Assembly (NCBI RefSeq): GCF_029626105.1
Contig: NZ_JARUBH010000009.1
Location: 1,860,001 to 1,924,000 of the forward strand
Reading direction: 5' to 3'
DNA: 64,000 nucleotides
Source of the DNA: Solwaraspora sp. WMMD792
GTDB lineage: Bacteria > Actinomycetota > Actinomycetes > Mycobacteriales > Micromonosporaceae
The number at the start of each line of letters is the position of its first letter. Position 1 is the stretch's first letter. Under the pieces are notes generated by a model. That model was not told where the DNA came from. It worked only from the letters and a program-made list of their open reading frames with translations, and did not search any database. The translations under genes and the position numbers were made by a program. Below are positions 34,988 through 46,299 of this stretch, one piece after another.

Positions 34988-37900
34988 ATGAACACCTCTC
35001 AGGACCAGGTCGTCGAGGCACTGCGCGCGTCGTTGAAGGAGAACGAGCGGTTGCGCGACCAGAACCGCCGGCTTGAGGCGGCGGCCGTGGAACCGGTGGC
35101 GATCGTCGGCATGGCCTGCCGGCTGCCCGGCGGCGTCGAGTCCGCCGACGACCTGTGGCAACTCGTCGCCGACGGCGTCGACGCGATGTCCGGCTTCCCG
35201 GTGGACCGCGGCTGGGACGTCGACGCGCTCTACGATCCGGACCCGGACACGCCCGGCACCAGCTACGTGCGCGAGGGCGGTTTCGTGCACGGTGTCGGCG
35301 GCTTCGACGCGGCGTTCTTCGGCATCTCGCCGCGCGAGGCCACCGCGATGGACCCGCAGCAGCGTCTCCTGCTCGAGGCGTCCTGGCAGGCGCTGGAGCA
35401 CGCCGGCATAGCACCGGACTCGCTGCGCGGCAGCCGCACCGGCGTCTTCGCCGGCGCCGGCGGCTCCGACTACGCCAACCTGCTGTCCCGGGCCGTGGAC
35501 GGCGTCGAAGGGTACGTGGTCACCAGCAGTTCCGGCAGCGTCGTGTCCGGCCGGATCTCGTACACGCTCGGGCTGGAGGGCCCGGCGGTCACCGTGGACA
35601 CCGCCTGCTCGTCGTCGCTGGTGGCGCTGCATCTGGCCGCCCAGGCGCTGCGGCGGGACGAGTGCGCACTGGCGCTCGTCGGCGGCGTGGCCGTGATGGC
35701 AACCCCCGGCGGCTTCGTCGAGTTCTCCCGGCAGCGGGGGATGGCCCGGGACGGCCGCTGCAAGGCGTTCGCCGACGCGGCCGACGGCACCGGCTGGGGT
35801 GAGGGCGCGGGCGTGCTGGTCGTGGAACGGCTCTCCGACGCACGTCGCAACAACCACAAGATCCTTGCCCTGGTACGCGGCAGCGCGGTCAACCAGGACG
35901 GCGCCTCCAACGGTCTCACCGCGCCGAACGGGCCCTCCCAGGAGCGGGTCATCCGGAGTGCGCTCGCCGCCGCCCGGCTCAGCACGGCCGACGTCGACGC
36001 GGTCGAGGCGCACGGTACCGGCACCACGCTCGGCGACCCTATCGAAGCCGAGGCGCTGCTCGCCGCGTACGGCCGGGACCGCGAGCCCGGACGGCCGCTC
36101 TGGCTCGGCTCACTCAAGTCCAACATCGGCCACACCCAGGCGGCGGCGGGCGTCGCCGGCGTGATCAAGATGGTGATGGCGCTCCGCCACGGGCTTCTGC
36201 CCCGCACCCTGCACGTGGACCGGCCGACCAGCCAGGTCGACTGGTCGGCGGGTGCCGTGTCGCTGCTGACCGAGGCCCGCGACTGGCCCGAGGCGGCGGA
36301 CCGGCCGCGTCGGGCGGCGGTGTCCTCGTTCGGCATCAGCGGCACCAACGCACACGTGATCCTCGAAGAGGCGCCGGTGGAGACCCCGGCACCGCCGCCG
36401 GAACCGGCCGGTCACCCCGTACCGTGGGCGCTCTCCGCACGCTCCGCGCACAGCCTGCGTACGGCCGCCGGCCGGCTGCGCGACCACGCGCTGGCCCACC
36501 GGCCGTCCCCGTCCGGCGTCGGCGCCACGCTGGTCGCGGCACGCTCGGCGCTCACCCATCGCGCGGTGGCGCTGGGACTGCCGGCGTTGGATGCGCTTGC
36601 CGTCGGTGGTCCGTCGCCGGTGTTGGTGGAGGGTGTGGCGCATCGTGCGGTGCGTCGTCCTGCTTTTGTGTTTCCGGGTCAGGGTTCGCAGTGGGTGGGT
36701 ATGGCGTCGGAGTTGCGGGCGCAGTCTGCGGTGTTTCGTGAGCGTTTCGCCGAGTGTGAGCGTGCGTTGGCGCCGTTTGTGGACTGGCGGTTGTCCGAGG
36801 TGATCGGCGACGAGGTGGCGTTGGGGCGGGTTGATGTGGTGCAGCCGGTGTTGTGGGCGGTGATGGTGTCGCTGGCGGAGGTGTGGTCGTCGTTTGGTGT
36901 GAAGCCGTCGGTGGTGGTGGGTCATTCGCAGGGTGAGGTCGCCGCCGCGTGTGTGGCGGGCCTGCTGAGCCTGGATGACGGTGCCCGGATAGTCGCGTCT
37001 CGTTCGGCGTTGGTGGCGTCGAAGCTGGCCGGCAGGGGTGGGATGGTGTCGGTCTCGGCTTCCCGCGAGGAGGTGGAGTCGTGGCTGGTCGGACTGTCGG
37101 TGGCGGCGGTGAACGGCCCGTCGAGCCTGGTCGTGGCCGGTGACGACCGGCTGCTGGACGCTCTCCTCAGCCGTTGTGAGGAGGCGGGAGTTCGTGCCCG
37201 TCGGATCGCGGTGGATTACGCCTCCCATTCGGTCGACGTGGAGACGATCGAGACGGACCTGCGCGCCGCCCTGGCCGGGATCGTCCCGACGACAGGTGGT
37301 GTTCCGTTCTTCTCCACCGTCACTGGCCGGTTCGAGTCGGTGGTTGACGCGGACTACTGGTATCGGAATCTGCGTCAACCAGTCGGTTTCGCGGCTGCCG
37401 TGCAGGTGTTGGTGGCTGATGGGGTGGACGGGTTTGTGGAGGTGTCGGCGCATCCGGTGTTGACGACTGCGATCGAGGACACGGTCGAGGGTGCGGCGGT
37501 TGTCGTCGGGACGTTGCGTCGGGATGAGGGTGGTCTGCAACGGCTGTATCTGAGTCTTGGTGAGGCGTGGACACGTGGCCTGCCGGTCGACTTCACCCCG
37601 GCATTCGGGAACAACCCGCAACTGGTGGACCTGCCGACCTACGCCTTCCAACGAGAGCGTTTCTGGCTCGATCCCACACCGACGCACGGTGGTGATCCGA
37701 CGACGCTGGGCCTGACCGCCGCCGGCCACCCTTTGTTGGGCGCCGCCGTCCCCCTGGCCGACGGTGACGGTGTCGTCTTGACCGGTCGGATCGGTCTGCA
37801 CACCCACCCCTGGCTGGCTGATCATGCGGTCAACGGGACGGTTCTGCTGCCCGGGACCGCCTTTGTCGAGTTGGCGTTGCGGGCTGGTGACGAGGCCGGC

Positions 37901-40900
37901 TGTGGCCGGCTTGCCGAGCTGACCCTGCACGCGCCGTTGACTGTCACCCCGCGTACGGGTGTCGAGGTGCAGGTCCGGGTCACGGTTCCTGACGACAGCG
38001 GCGCCCGTACCGTCACCATCCACTCCCGGCCCACCGGCGACGCTCCGTGGACGGTACACGCCACCGGCCTGCTCACCACCGAACCCGCGCCCGGCGGCAC
38101 GGACCTGACGGTCTGGCCACCGGCCGGTGCCGAGGCCGTGGACGTGGACGGCCTCTACGATCGTCTCGCCGACGGCGGGTACGGCTACGGCCCGATGTTC
38201 CAGGGACTGCGGGCGGCGTGGCGGCGCGGTGCCGACGTCTTCGCCGAGGTCGCTCTCCCCGAATCCGCGCACCTGGACGCCGCCGCGTTCGGGATACACC
38301 CCGCGCTGCTGGACGCCGCCCTGCACGCGACAGCCGTCGCGGACGCCGACCCGGACGGCCCGGTCCGGCTGCCGTTCGCCTGGACCGGCGTCACGCTGCA
38401 CGCCACCGGCGCCACCGCGCTACGGGTCCAGCTCACCCGCACGGGTCCGGAGGCGATCACCGTCCGTGTCGCCGACCCCGCCGGCCGGCCGGTGCTGACC
38501 GCAGACTCCCTCGTCTCCCGTCCGCTCAGCACGGACCTGCCCACCACCGGCCCGGAGAGCCCGCACGACTCGCTGTTCCAGGTCGAATGGCGGGACGGGG
38601 TCCCGGCTGCGGCCGCGCCCGCCCGGGTGGTGCTGGCCGGTGCCGACCCATGGTCGGTCGGCGAGGCGCTGACCGGTGCCGGGGTCCGCGTGATCCGCGC
38701 CGCCACGCTCGGCGATGCCGCCGGGGAACCGGACACGGACGCGGTGCTGACGCTGCTCGACGACGACGGCGTCCACGACACCACGCACCGCGCGCTGCGC
38801 CTGGTGCAGGAGTGGTTTGCTGCCGCGACCACGGCCGGGCTCGTGGTGCTCACCCGGAGCGCGGTCGCCGCCGGGCCCGGGGAGACGGTGACCAGCCTCG
38901 GCGTGGCGGCGGCGCGCGGCCTGCTCCGGTCCGCCCAGTCGGAGCGGCCCGGCACACTCACCATCGTGGACCTCGGCACCGCCTGGTCCGCCGCAGCACT
39001 CGCGGGCGCGCTGCGAACGGCCGAACCGGAACTCGCGGTCCGCGCAGACAACATCCTGGCACGCCGTCTGGTCCGCGCCACGACGGCCGAGGCGCTCACC
39101 GTACCGGCCGGAGCGCCGGCCTGGCGGCTGGACAGCACCGAGCCGGGCACGCTGGAGCATCTGGCCCTGGTACCCGCGCCGGAGAACTCGGCACCGCTCG
39201 GCCCCGGCGAGGTTCGGGTCGCGGTACGCGCCGCTGGCCTCAACTTCCGGGACGTACTCATCGCCCTGGGCATGTACCCCGGTAGCGCCCGGCTCGGCAG
39301 CGAGGGCGCCGGGGTGGTCGTCGAGGTCGGTTCGGAGGTGACCGGACTGTCCGTCGGTGACCGGGTGATGGGCCTGTTCTCCGGTGGCTTCGGCCCGATC
39401 GCGGTCGCCGACCACCGCACCGTGGTACCGATGCCGGACGGCTGGTCCTTCACCGACGCCGCCGCCACCCCGATCGCGTTCCTGACCGCGTATTACGCGT
39501 TGGTGGATGTGGCGGGTGTGCGTGTGGGTGAGCGGGTGTTGGTGCATGCGGCTGCGGGTGGTGTGGGGATGGCGGCGGTGCGGTTGGCGGGTGTGTTGGG
39601 GGCGGAGGTGGTGGCGACGGCGCGTCCGGACAAGTGGGGTGTGGTGGGTGTGGCGGGGGTGTGTTCGTCGCGGTCGTTGGAGTTTGCGTCGGTGTTTTCG
39701 GGTGTGGATGTGGTGGTGAATTCGCTGGCGGGCGAGTTCGTCGACGCGTCGTTGGGGTTGCTCGGCAACGGCGGTCGGTTTGTGGAACTCGGCAAGACGG
39801 ACGTGCGGGATCCATCCGTGGTCGCGGCCGCTCATCCGGGCGTGACCTACCGCGCCTTCGACCTGATGGAGGCCGGTCCGGACCGGCTCCGGGAGATGCT
39901 CACCGAGATCACCCGCATGATGGCCGACGGCACGCTCCGCCCCCTGCCGGTCAAGGCCTGGGACGTCCGCCGCGCACCGGACGCGTTCCGACACCTTGCT
40001 CAGGCGAAGCACGTGGGCAAGCTGGTGCTGAGCATCCCCCGGCCGCTGGACCCGGACGGAACCGTGCTGATCACCGGCGGCAGCGGCACGCTCGCCGCGG
40101 CGGTCGCCCGTCACCTGGTCCGGGACCGAGGCGTCCGGCATCTCCTGCTGGCCAGCCGCCGTGGCGAGGACGCGCCCGGCACCGCCGAGCTGCTGGCCGA
40201 CCTGACCGGTGCCGAGGTGACCGTCGCCGCCTGCGACGTGAGCGACCGGGCGGCAGTCGCGCGCCTGCTCGCGGGCATCGCCGACGACCACCCGCTGACC
40301 GCGGTCGTGCACACCGCCGGCACCCTCGACGACGGCGTGGTCGAGGCGCTCGACCCGGACCGTGTCGACGCGGTGCTGGAGCCGAAGGCCGACGCCGCCC
40401 GGCACCTGCACGAGCTGACCGCGCCATTGGACCTGGCCCAGTTCGTCCTCTTCTCGTCCGCCGCGGGCACGCTCGGCGGCCCGGGCCAGGGCAACTACGC
40501 GGCGGCGAACGCGTACCTCGACGCGCTCGCCGAGTCCCGCCGGGCCGCCGGGCTCCCGGCCGTGTCGCTCGGCTGGGGACTGTGGGCGGAGCGCACCGGG
40601 CTGACCGGTGCGCTCACCGACACCGACGTGCACCGGATGTCCCGCAGCGGCGTCCGCGCGATCTCCACAGAGGACGGCCTGGCGCTCTTCGACGCCGGCA
40701 TGGAGGCCGACCGGGCGACGCTCGTCCCGGCCCGGTTCGACGTACGCGTCCTGCGCGAGCAGGCCCGGGAGGCCACCCTGCCGCCGCTCTTCGCGGAACT
40801 CGTCGGACCGGTACGCCGGACCGTCCGGCAGGACTCTGCCCCGGACACCTCGGGCCTGGCCGCCCGGCTGGCCGGACGACCCTCGGCGGAACGGGACCGC

Positions 40901-43900
40901 GTCCTGCTCGACCTGGTACGCGGGCACGTCGCCGCGGTGCTCGGCCACGCCTCCGCCGACGCGGTGGAGCCGCTGCGGGCGTTCCGGGACGCCGGTTTCG
41001 ACTCGCTGACCGCCGTCGAACTGCGTAACCGGCTCACCGCCGTGACCGGACTGCGGCTGCCGCCGACGCTCGTCTTCGACCATCCGACGCCGGCGGCCCT
41101 CGCCGCATACCTGGGGGCCGAGGTTGGCGGGGTGGAGGCCGTCTCGGAGGACCGGTCCGCTCCGGCGGCGGTCACCGGCGACCCGATCGTGATAGTGGGC
41201 GTGAGCTGCCGCTATCCGGGCGGTGTGGCGTCGCCCGACGACCTGTGGCGGCTGCTCGACTCCGACGGCGACGCGATCGCCGAATTCCCAGCCGACCGTG
41301 GCTGGGACGGGGACCTCTACGACCCGGATCCGGGCCAGCGCGGGCGGTCGTACACCCGGCACGGCGGTTTCCTCTCCGACGTGGCCGGTTTCGACGCCGC
41401 GTTCTTCGGCATCTCGCCGCGCGAGGCGCTGGCCATGGACCCGCAGCAGCGACTGCTGCTGGAGACGTCCTGGGAGGCGTTCGAGGCGGCCGGGATCGAC
41501 CCGTCGGCGGCCCGGGGCAGCCGGACCGGCGTCTTCGTCGGCGCCAGCGGCCAGGACTACGCGGCGCTCGCGGCCGCGGCGCCCGAGGAGGTCGAGGGTT
41601 ACGTCGGCACCGGCAACACCGCCAGTGTCGCCTCCGGCCGGATCTCCTACACGTTCGGCCTGGAGGGTCCGGCGATCACGGTGGACACGGCGTGCTCGTC
41701 GTCGCTGGTGGCGTTGCATCTGGCCGCGCAGGCGCTGCGGCAGGGCGAATGCGACCTGGCGCTGGCCGGCGGCGTCACGGTCATGTCCACCCCGGCGCTG
41801 TTCGTCGAGTTCTCCCGGCAGCGAGGTCTCGCCCCCGACGGCCGCTCCAAGGCGTTCTCCGCCTCGGCCGACGGCGCCGGTTTCGCCGAGGGCGTCGGCA
41901 TGCTGCTGCTCGAACGGCTCTCCGACGCACGCCGTAACAACCACAAGATCCTTGCTCTGGTACGCGGTAGCGCGGTGAACCAGGACGGCGCGTCCAACGG
42001 CCTGACGGCGCCGAACGGCCCGTCCCAGGAGCGGGTGATCCGAGCAGCGCTGGCAAGCGCTGGCCTGTCCACCGCCGACGTCGACGTCGTCGAGGCACAC
42101 GGCACCGGCACGACGTTGGGTGATCCGATCGAGGCGCAGGCGTTGTTGGCCACGTATGGCCGGGAGCGTGGCGAGGCCGGTCCGGTGTGGCTCGGCTCGG
42201 TGAAGTCGAACATCGGTCACACCCAGGCTGCTGCCGGTGTGGCTGGGGTGATCAAGATGGTGCTGGCGATGCGGCACGAGCGGCTGCCCCGGACGCTGCA
42301 TGCCGACGAGCCGTCGCCGCACGTCGACTGGGCTGCCGGGCAGGTCACGTTGCTGACCGAGCCGCGCGACTGGCCGCGCGACGGCCGGCCCCGACGTGCG
42401 GGCGTCTCCTCGTTCGGGATCAGCGGCACCAATGCCCACGTCATCCTGGAGGAGGCACCCGAGCAGATTCCGGCCGAGGCGGAAGAGGCGTTCACGCGTA
42501 CCCCTGTGCCCTGGGTTTTGTCGGCCCGGACCCCGGCGGCGCTGGCGGAGCAGGCCGGGCGGCTCGGCGCCGCGCTCTCCGCGCGGCCGGACCTCCGGAT
42601 CGGCGACGTCGCCCACGCGCTGGCGACCACCCGCGCCCGCTTCGGGGACGCCGTGGTGCTCGCCGGCACCGACCGGGACGAGCTGGTCGCGGCCCTGACC
42701 GCGCTCGCCGAAGGCCGGGCGGCGGAGGCGGTGACCCCGGTCGCGGCGGCACCGGCCGGCGGCGCGACCGCGTTCCTCTTCAGCGGCCAGGGCAGCCAGC
42801 GGGCCGGGATGGGCGCCGAGCTGTACGAGACGCTGCCGGACTTCGCGGCCGCGCTCGACGACGTCTGCGCCCGCCTCGACCGCCAGCTCGGCCGATCGCT
42901 GCGGTCCCTGATGACCGCACCGGCGGAGGAGGCCGGGCCGTTGGACGAGACCCGCTACGCGCAGCCGGCGCTGTTCGCGCTGGAGGTGGCCCTCTACCGC
43001 CAACTGGCGGCGTGGGGTGTCCGCCCCGACTTCCTGATCGGCCATTCGATCGGCGAGATCACCGCCGCGCACGTCGCCGGCGTCTTCTCGCTCGACGACG
43101 CGTGCGCGCTGATCGCCGCGCGGGGGCGGCTGATGCAGGCGCTGCCCGACGGCGGCGCGATGGTCTCGGTGCGCGCCGCCGAGGAGGAGGTGCGGCCACT
43201 GGTCGACGCGGAGTCCGGCCGGGTTGCGATCGCGGCGGTCAACGCCCCGGACGCCACCGTCGTCTCCGGAGACGCCGAGGCGGTGGACCGGATCGTCGGG
43301 ATACTCGCCGAGCGCGGGCACCGGACGAACCGGCTGCGGGTCAGCCACGCCTTCCACTCCGCGCAGATGGACGGGATGCTCGACGAGTTCCGGGAGGTCC
43401 TGGCCGGGCTCACGCTCGGCACGCCGACGATCGAGATCGTCTCCAACCTGACCGGCGCACCGGTGCCGGCCGAGGAGCTGTGCACGCCCGACTACTGGGT
43501 GCGGCACGCGCGGGAGGCGGTCCGGTTCCTCGACGGCGTGCGGTGGCTGCGGAACGCGGGCGTACGGCGCTTCGTCGAGGTCGGCCCGGACGCGGTGCTG
43601 ACCGCGCTGGCTCGTACGACGCTGACCGGGGAGGCGGGTGGGCGCCGCGCGTTCGTACCGCTGATGCGTCGCGGCCGGCCCGAGGCGCGTACGCTGCTGG
43701 CCGCCGCCGGTGAGCTGCACCTGCACGGCCAGGCCGTCGACTGGACGGCGCTGCTGGCACCGCACCGGCCGCGCCCGGTGACGCTGCCGACGTACCCGTT
43801 CCAACACGAGCGGTTCTGGCTGGAGCCGCTGCCGGGTGGCGGCACCGTGGCCACCCGGCCCTCCGGCGTCCCGGAGCGCCTGGTCGGTGCGGCCGACCGG

Positions 43901-45031
43901 CTCGCCGAGCGGTTGCGTGGCGCCGACGGGGCGGACCGGCCCGGGATCGCGCTGGACCTGGTGCGGACGCTGGCGGCGGAGGTACTCGGCTACGCCGGTG
44001 CGCTCGACCCCGAGCAGGAGTTGCTGGCCGCCGGTTTCGACTCGCTCACCGCGGTGGAGCTGGTGGGTCGGCTGGGCGCCGCGACCGGCGTGCAACCACC
44101 CGCCACGCTCGTCTTCGACCACCCGACGCCGACGGAGATCGCGGCGTGGCTCGTCCAGGCGGGCACGCCCGGCGATCCGGCGGCGGCGTCGACCGGCGGG
44201 ATCGCGGACCTCTACTGGGGTGCGCACGCGGCCGGCCGTCCTGCGGAGGCGGCGGCGCTGCTGAGTGCCGTCGCGGCGCTGCGACCGGTGTTCGGCGCGA
44301 CGGAGGCGGCGGCGCACGCGCCCCGGCCGGTCCCGCTCGCGTCGAGTGATCGGGAGCCCGCGCTGCTCTGCCTGCCCTCCTTCAGCCCGGCGTCCGGGCC
44401 ACACGAGTACGCCCGGTTCGCCGCCGCGCTACGCGGTGAGCGCGCGGTCTGGGCGCTGCCCGAGCCCGGATTCCGGGCCGGCGAGCCGCTGCCGGAGAGC
44501 GTGGCCGCCCTGGTGCGGGCCCACGCGGCGGCGATCCGGGAACTGCGCGGTGACGCCCCGTTCGTGCTGGTGGGGCGCTCGGCGGCGGGCTGGGTCGCGA
44601 ACGCGCTGGCCGCGCACCTGGAGGAGATCGGCGTCCCCGCCCGGGCCGTGGTGCTGATCGACACCTACGAGCCCGGCGACCTGGTCCGGCGGCCGTGGAT
44701 CCGGGACGCGATGACCCGCGCGACGTCGGGCCGGGAGAGCGGGCTGGTGCTGCGCAACGAGGACCGGCTCGCGGCGACCGGCGGCTACGACCGGATCTTC
44801 ACCGGCTGGTCACCCGCGCCGGTCGCCGCCCCGGTGCTGCTGCTGCGGGCGACCGAGCCGTTCTCGGCCGAGTTGCCGGATCTGGCCGGTCCGGAGCGTG
44901 ACTGGACCGCCCGCTGGACCGCGCCGCACGAGGTGGTCGACGTGCCGGGCGACCACTTCAGCGTGCTGGAGGAGCGGTCGGACGCGGTGGCGAAGGCGTT
45001 GCACGACTGGCTCGTCACGGGCCGGTTCTGA
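34988..45031 (+). CDS. Terminal modular PKS: KS-AT-DH-ER-KR-ACP / KS-AT(malonyl)-ACP-TE
   Basis: 3347 residues. A docking coil (1-30) is followed by module 1: KS 35-457, AT 561-900 (YASH, methylmalonyl), DH 917-1178, ER 1385-1687, KR 1691-1868 (LDD, B-type), ACP 1956-2045. Module 2: KS 2066-2487, AT 2596-2940 with GHSIG and HAFH (malonyl-specific, unrelated to the repeated ATs), no reductive domain, ACP 2982-3058. The TE (3115-3347) has Ser3198 in GRSAAG instead of the usual GHSxG, Asp3225 in IDTYEPG and His3323 in GDHFS; the Ser-Asp spacing of 27 equals that of DEBS TE. The last step would leave a beta-keto acyl chain for hydrolysis or cyclisation. This is the end of the assembly line. Confidence 0.95.
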   Translation: MNTSQDQVVEALRASLKENERLRDQNRRLEAAAVEPVAIVGMACRLPGGVESADDLWQLVADGVDAMSGFPVDRGWDVDALYDPDPDTPGTSYVREGGFVHGVGGFDAAFFGISPREATAMDPQQRLLLEASWQALEHAGIAPDSLRGSRTGVFAGAGGSDYANLLSRAVDGVEGYVVTSSSGSVVSGRISYTLGLEGPAVTVDTACSSSLVALHLAAQALRRDECALALVGGVAVMATPGGFVEFSRQRGMARDGRCKAFADAADGTGWGEGAGVLVVERLSDARRNNHKILALVRGSAVNQDGASNGLTAPNGPSQERVIRSALAAARLSTADVDAVEAHGTGTTLGDPIEAEALLAAYGRDREPGRPLWLGSLKSNIGHTQAAAGVAGVIKMVMALRHGLLPRTLHVDRPTSQVDWSAGAVSLLTEARDWPEAADRPRRAAVSSFGISGTNAHVILEEAPVETPAPPPEPAGHPVPWALSARSAHSLRTAAGRLRDHALAHRPSPSGVGATLVAARSALTHRAVALGLPALDALAVGGPSPVLVEGVAHRAVRRPAFVFPGQGSQWVGMASELRAQSAVFRERFAECERALAPFVDWRLSEVIGDEVALGRVDVVQPVLWAVMVSLAEVWSSFGVKPSVVVGHSQGEVAAACVAGLLSLDDGARIVASRSALVASKLAGRGGMVSVSASREEVESWLVGLSVAAVNGPSSLVVAGDDRLLDALLSRCEEAGVRARRIAVDYASHSVDVETIETDLRAALAGIVPTTGGVPFFSTVTGRFESVVDADYWYRNLRQPVGFAAAVQVLVADGVDGFVEVSAHPVLTTAIEDTVEGAAVVVGTLRRDEGGLQRLYLSLGEAWTRGLPVDFTPAFGNNPQLVDLPTYAFQRERFWLDPTPTHGGDPTTLGLTAAGHPLLGAAVPLADGDGVVLTGRIGLHTHPWLADHAVNGTVLLPGTAFVELALRAGDEAGCGRLAELTLHAPLTVTPRTGVEVQVRVTVPDDSGARTVTIHSRPTGDAPWTVHATGLLTTEPAPGGTDLTVWPPAGAEAVDVDGLYDRLADGGYGYGPMFQGLRAAWRRGADVFAEVALPESAHLDAAAFGIHPALLDAALHATAVADADPDGPVRLPFAWTGVTLHATGATALRVQLTRTGPEAITVRVADPAGRPVLTADSLVSRPLSTDLPTTGPESPHDSLFQVEWRDGVPAAAAPARVVLAGADPWSVGEALTGAGVRVIRAATLGDAAGEPDTDAVLTLLDDDGVHDTTHRALRLVQEWFAAATTAGLVVLTRSAVAAGPGETVTSLGVAAARGLLRSAQSERPGTLTIVDLGTAWSAAALAGALRTAEPELAVRADNILARRLVRATTAEALTVPAGAPAWRLDSTEPGTLEHLALVPAPENSAPLGPGEVRVAVRAAGLNFRDVLIALGMYPGSARLGSEGAGVVVEVGSEVTGLSVGDRVMGLFSGGFGPIAVADHRTVVPMPDGWSFTDAAATPIAFLTAYYALVDVAGVRVGERVLVHAAAGGVGMAAVRLAGVLGAEVVATARPDKWGVVGVAGVCSSRSLEFASVFSGVDVVVNSLAGEFVDASLGLLGNGGRFVELGKTDVRDPSVVAAAHPGVTYRAFDLMEAGPDRLREMLTEITRMMADGTLRPLPVKAWDVRRAPDAFRHLAQAKHVGKLVLSIPRPLDPDGTVLITGGSGTLAAAVARHLVRDRGVRHLLLASRRGEDAPGTAELLADLTGAEVTVAACDVSDRAAVARLLAGIADDHPLTAVVHTAGTLDDGVVEALDPDRVDAVLEPKADAARHLHELTAPLDLAQFVLFSSAAGTLGGPGQGNYAAANAYLDALAESRRAAGLPAVSLGWGLWAERTGLTGALTDTDVHRMSRSGVRAISTEDGLALFDAGMEADRATLVPARFDVRVLREQAREATLPPLFAELVGPVRRTVRQDSAPDTSGLAARLAGRPSAERDRVLLDLVRGHVAAVLGHASADAVEPLRAFRDAGFDSLTAVELRNRLTAVTGLRLPPTLVFDHPTPAALAAYLGAEVGGVEAVSEDRSAPAAVTGDPIVIVGVSCRYPGGVASPDDLWRLLDSDGDAIAEFPADRGWDGDLYDPDPGQRGRSYTRHGGFLSDVAGFDAAFFGISPREALAMDPQQRLLLETSWEAFEAAGIDPSAARGSRTGVFVGASGQDYAALAAAAPEEVEGYVGTGNTASVASGRISYTFGLEGPAITVDTACSSSLVALHLAAQALRQGECDLALAGGVTVMSTPALFVEFSRQRGLAPDGRSKAFSASADGAGFAEGVGMLLLERLSDARRNNHKILALVRGSAVNQDGASNGLTAPNGPSQERVIRAALASAGLSTADVDVVEAHGTGTTLGDPIEAQALLATYGRERGEAGPVWLGSVKSNIGHTQAAAGVAGVIKMVLAMRHERLPRTLHADEPSPHVDWAAGQVTLLTEPRDWPRDGRPRRAGVSSFGISGTNAHVILEEAPEQIPAEAEEAFTRTPVPWVLSARTPAALAEQAGRLGAALSARPDLRIGDVAHALATTRARFGDAVVLAGTDRDELVAALTALAEGRAAEAVTPVAAAPAGGATAFLFSGQGSQRAGMGAELYETLPDFAAALDDVCARLDRQLGRSLRSLMTAPAEEAGPLDETRYAQPALFALEVALYRQLAAWGVRPDFLIGHSIGEITAAHVAGVFSLDDACALIAARGRLMQALPDGGAMVSVRAAEEEVRPLVDAESGRVAIAAVNAPDATVVSGDAEAVDRIVGILAERGHRTNRLRVSHAFHSAQMDGMLDEFREVLAGLTLGTPTIEIVSNLTGAPVPAEELCTPDYWVRHAREAVRFLDGVRWLRNAGVRRFVEVGPDAVLTALARTTLTGEAGGRRAFVPLMRRGRPEARTLLAAAGELHLHGQAVDWTALLAPHRPRPVTLPTYPFQHERFWLEPLPGGGTVATRPSGVPERLVGAADRLAERLRGADGADRPGIALDLVRTLAAEVLGYAGALDPEQELLAAGFDSLTAVELVGRLGAATGVQPPATLVFDHPTPTEIAAWLVQAGTPGDPAAASTGGIADLYWGAHAAGRPAEAAALLSAVAALRPVFGATEAAAHAPRPVPLASSDREPALLCLPSFSPASGPHEYARFAAALRGERAVWALPEPGFRAGEPLPESVAALVRAHAAAIRELRGDAPFVLVGRSAAGWVANALAAHLEEIGVPARAVVLIDTYEPGDLVRRPWIRDAMTRATSGRESGLVLRNEDRLAATGGYDRIFTGWSPAPVAAPVLLLRATEPFSAELPDLAGPERDWTARWTAPHEVVDVPGDHFSVLEERSDAVAKALHDWLVTGRF
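36668..37728 (+). repeat. AT-domain DNA repeat, copy 4
   Basis: It carries GTGATCGGCGACGAG early in the block, shared only with copy 6, and the GTGGACGGGTTTGTGGA patch shared with copy 3. The first-type DH start follows. Confidence 0.9.
39488..39864 (+). repeat. ER-domain DNA repeat, copy 2
   Basis: Counterpart in the first module of the terminal PKS. The ER of the PKS at 28532-34963 does not have this version: its equivalent segment (33050-33430) is normal GC-rich sequence. Confidence 0.88.
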
Positions 45032-45059
45032 GGGTGTCGTCGGAGGAAGGGATGGACGG

Positions 45060-46232
45060 ATGAGGATTGTCGTCGTCGGCGCCGGGATCGGCGGGCTCGC
45101 GGCCGCGCTGGGGCTCGGCGCGGCCGGTCACCAGGTGGAGGTGTACGAGCGCGGCGACCGGCTGCGGACCGAGGGCAACGGGGTGATCCTCTGGCCCGGG
45201 GCCACCGGCATCCTGGACGCTCTCGGCATCCGTGTCGCCGAACTCGGTCCCGCCATGCACCGGGGCGAGTTGCTCACCTCGGACGGTTCGCTGCTGGTCT
45301 GGACGGACATGCGGGAGGTCTCCGCCCGCTACGGCCAGGACACGCTGCTGGTGTCGCGCGGCCGGGTGGTCGAGGTGCTCGGCGCCGCGCTGCCGGCCGG
45401 CACCGTCCGGTTCGGACGGCGCTGCACGGAGGTGCGGCACCGGGCCGATGGCGCGACCGTGGTCTTCTCGGACGGCACCGAGGTGGACGCGGACGTGGTG
45501 ATCGGCGCCGACGGGTACCGGTCCGCGGTCCGGTCCCGGACGCTCGGCGACGCGCCGCGATTCACCGGCGTGGCCACCTGGCACGGCACCGGGCCGCTGC
45601 GGTCGGACCTGGCCGGCGGGCACACGGTGCGTACGTACTTCGGCCGGATCGGCATCTGCGCCGTCCACCCGGTCGGTGACGGCCTGCTGCACTGGGCGTT
45701 CGAGGGCCCCTGGTCGCCCGGTGACGAGGCGGAGGGGCGGGCGGCCGGCCCGCAGTTGCCGCGGCTGCGGGACTGGTTCGGCGGCTGGGCGCCGGAGGTG
45801 ACCGGCCTGCTCGACCAGGTGACGGAGGAGGACGTGCACGTCTTCCCGCACACGCTGCACCGGGTGCCGCGCCGCTGGGGCCAGGGCGCGGTCACGCTGA
45901 TGGGCGACGCGGCGCACGCGATCCCACCCCGGGCGGGCATGGGCGCGAACCAGGCGCTGGAGGACGCCTGGGTGCTCGCCGGGGCGCTGCGTGACGTACG
46001 TGAGCCCCGGCTGGCCGACGCGGCGCTGCGCGCGTACGAGTCGGCCCGGGTACGGCGGGTGCGGCGGGTACGCAACGGTGCCGCCTGGATGAGCCGCAGC
46101 AACAACATGCTCCTGATGCTGCGTGCGCTTCGGGTCGCGGTGCCGATGAACCGGCTGGCGCACGCCAGCGTGGCGGGCGGCAGCAACTACCTCAACAGCC
46201 ACCGACCGAAGCCGGTGACGACCTCGTCCTGA
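45060..46232 (+). CDS. FAD-dependent aromatic monooxygenase (PHBH fold)
   Basis: A 390-residue group A flavoprotein hydroxylase. ATG 45060 follows GGAGGAAGG, 28 bases after the TE-containing PKS. GAGIGG near the N-terminus (Rossmann), GADGYRS (the DG motif) and GDAAHAIPP (second FAD motif) are intact. This family hydroxylates electron-rich phenols. The natural guess is hydroxylation of the 3,5-dihydroxyphenyl starter ring to a hydroxyquinol, preparing quinone or quinone-methide chemistry. It ends at a bidirectional terminator facing the starter-unit operon. Substrate is inferred from the cluster, not from active-site residues. Confidence 0.9.
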   Translation: MRIVVVGAGIGGLAAALGLGAAGHQVEVYERGDRLRTEGNGVILWPGATGILDALGIRVAELGPAMHRGELLTSDGSLLVWTDMREVSARYGQDTLLVSRGRVVEVLGAALPAGTVRFGRRCTEVRHRADGATVVFSDGTEVDADVVIGADGYRSAVRSRTLGDAPRFTGVATWHGTGPLRSDLAGGHTVRTYFGRIGICAVHPVGDGLLHWAFEGPWSPGDEAEGRAAGPQLPRLRDWFGGWAPEVTGLLDQVTEEDVHVFPHTLHRVPRRWGQGAVTLMGDAAHAIPPRAGMGANQALEDAWVLAGALRDVREPRLADAALRAYESARVRRVRRVRNGAAWMSRSNNMLLMLRALRVAVPMNRLAHASVAGGSNYLNSHRPKPVTTSS

Positions 46233-46258
46233 GCGGCCGGCTCACCTCGGTTGACAAA

Positions 46259-46289
46259 AGAGTGCCCCGGCGCCGCGCCGGGGCACTCT
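46259..46289. terminator. Bidirectional terminator between convergent operons
   Basis: AGAGTGCCCCGGCGC and its perfect complement flank a single central base, giving up to 15 bp of stem. Its left side is preceded by an A-rich AAAAG, which forms a T-tract for the leftward transcript. It lies between the stops at 46232 and 46300. Confidence 0.85.
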
Positions 46290-46299
46290 GACGCGGCTC

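Noticed and set aside
38420-44404. Very long open frames antisense to the PKS genes (for example nearly 2000 codons here, and 17087-19996, 59688-63992)
   Set aside because: They mirror highly conserved PKS coding DNA in a high-GC genome, where third-position GC removes stops from other frames. Their translations are Arg/Gly/Gln-rich with no domain.
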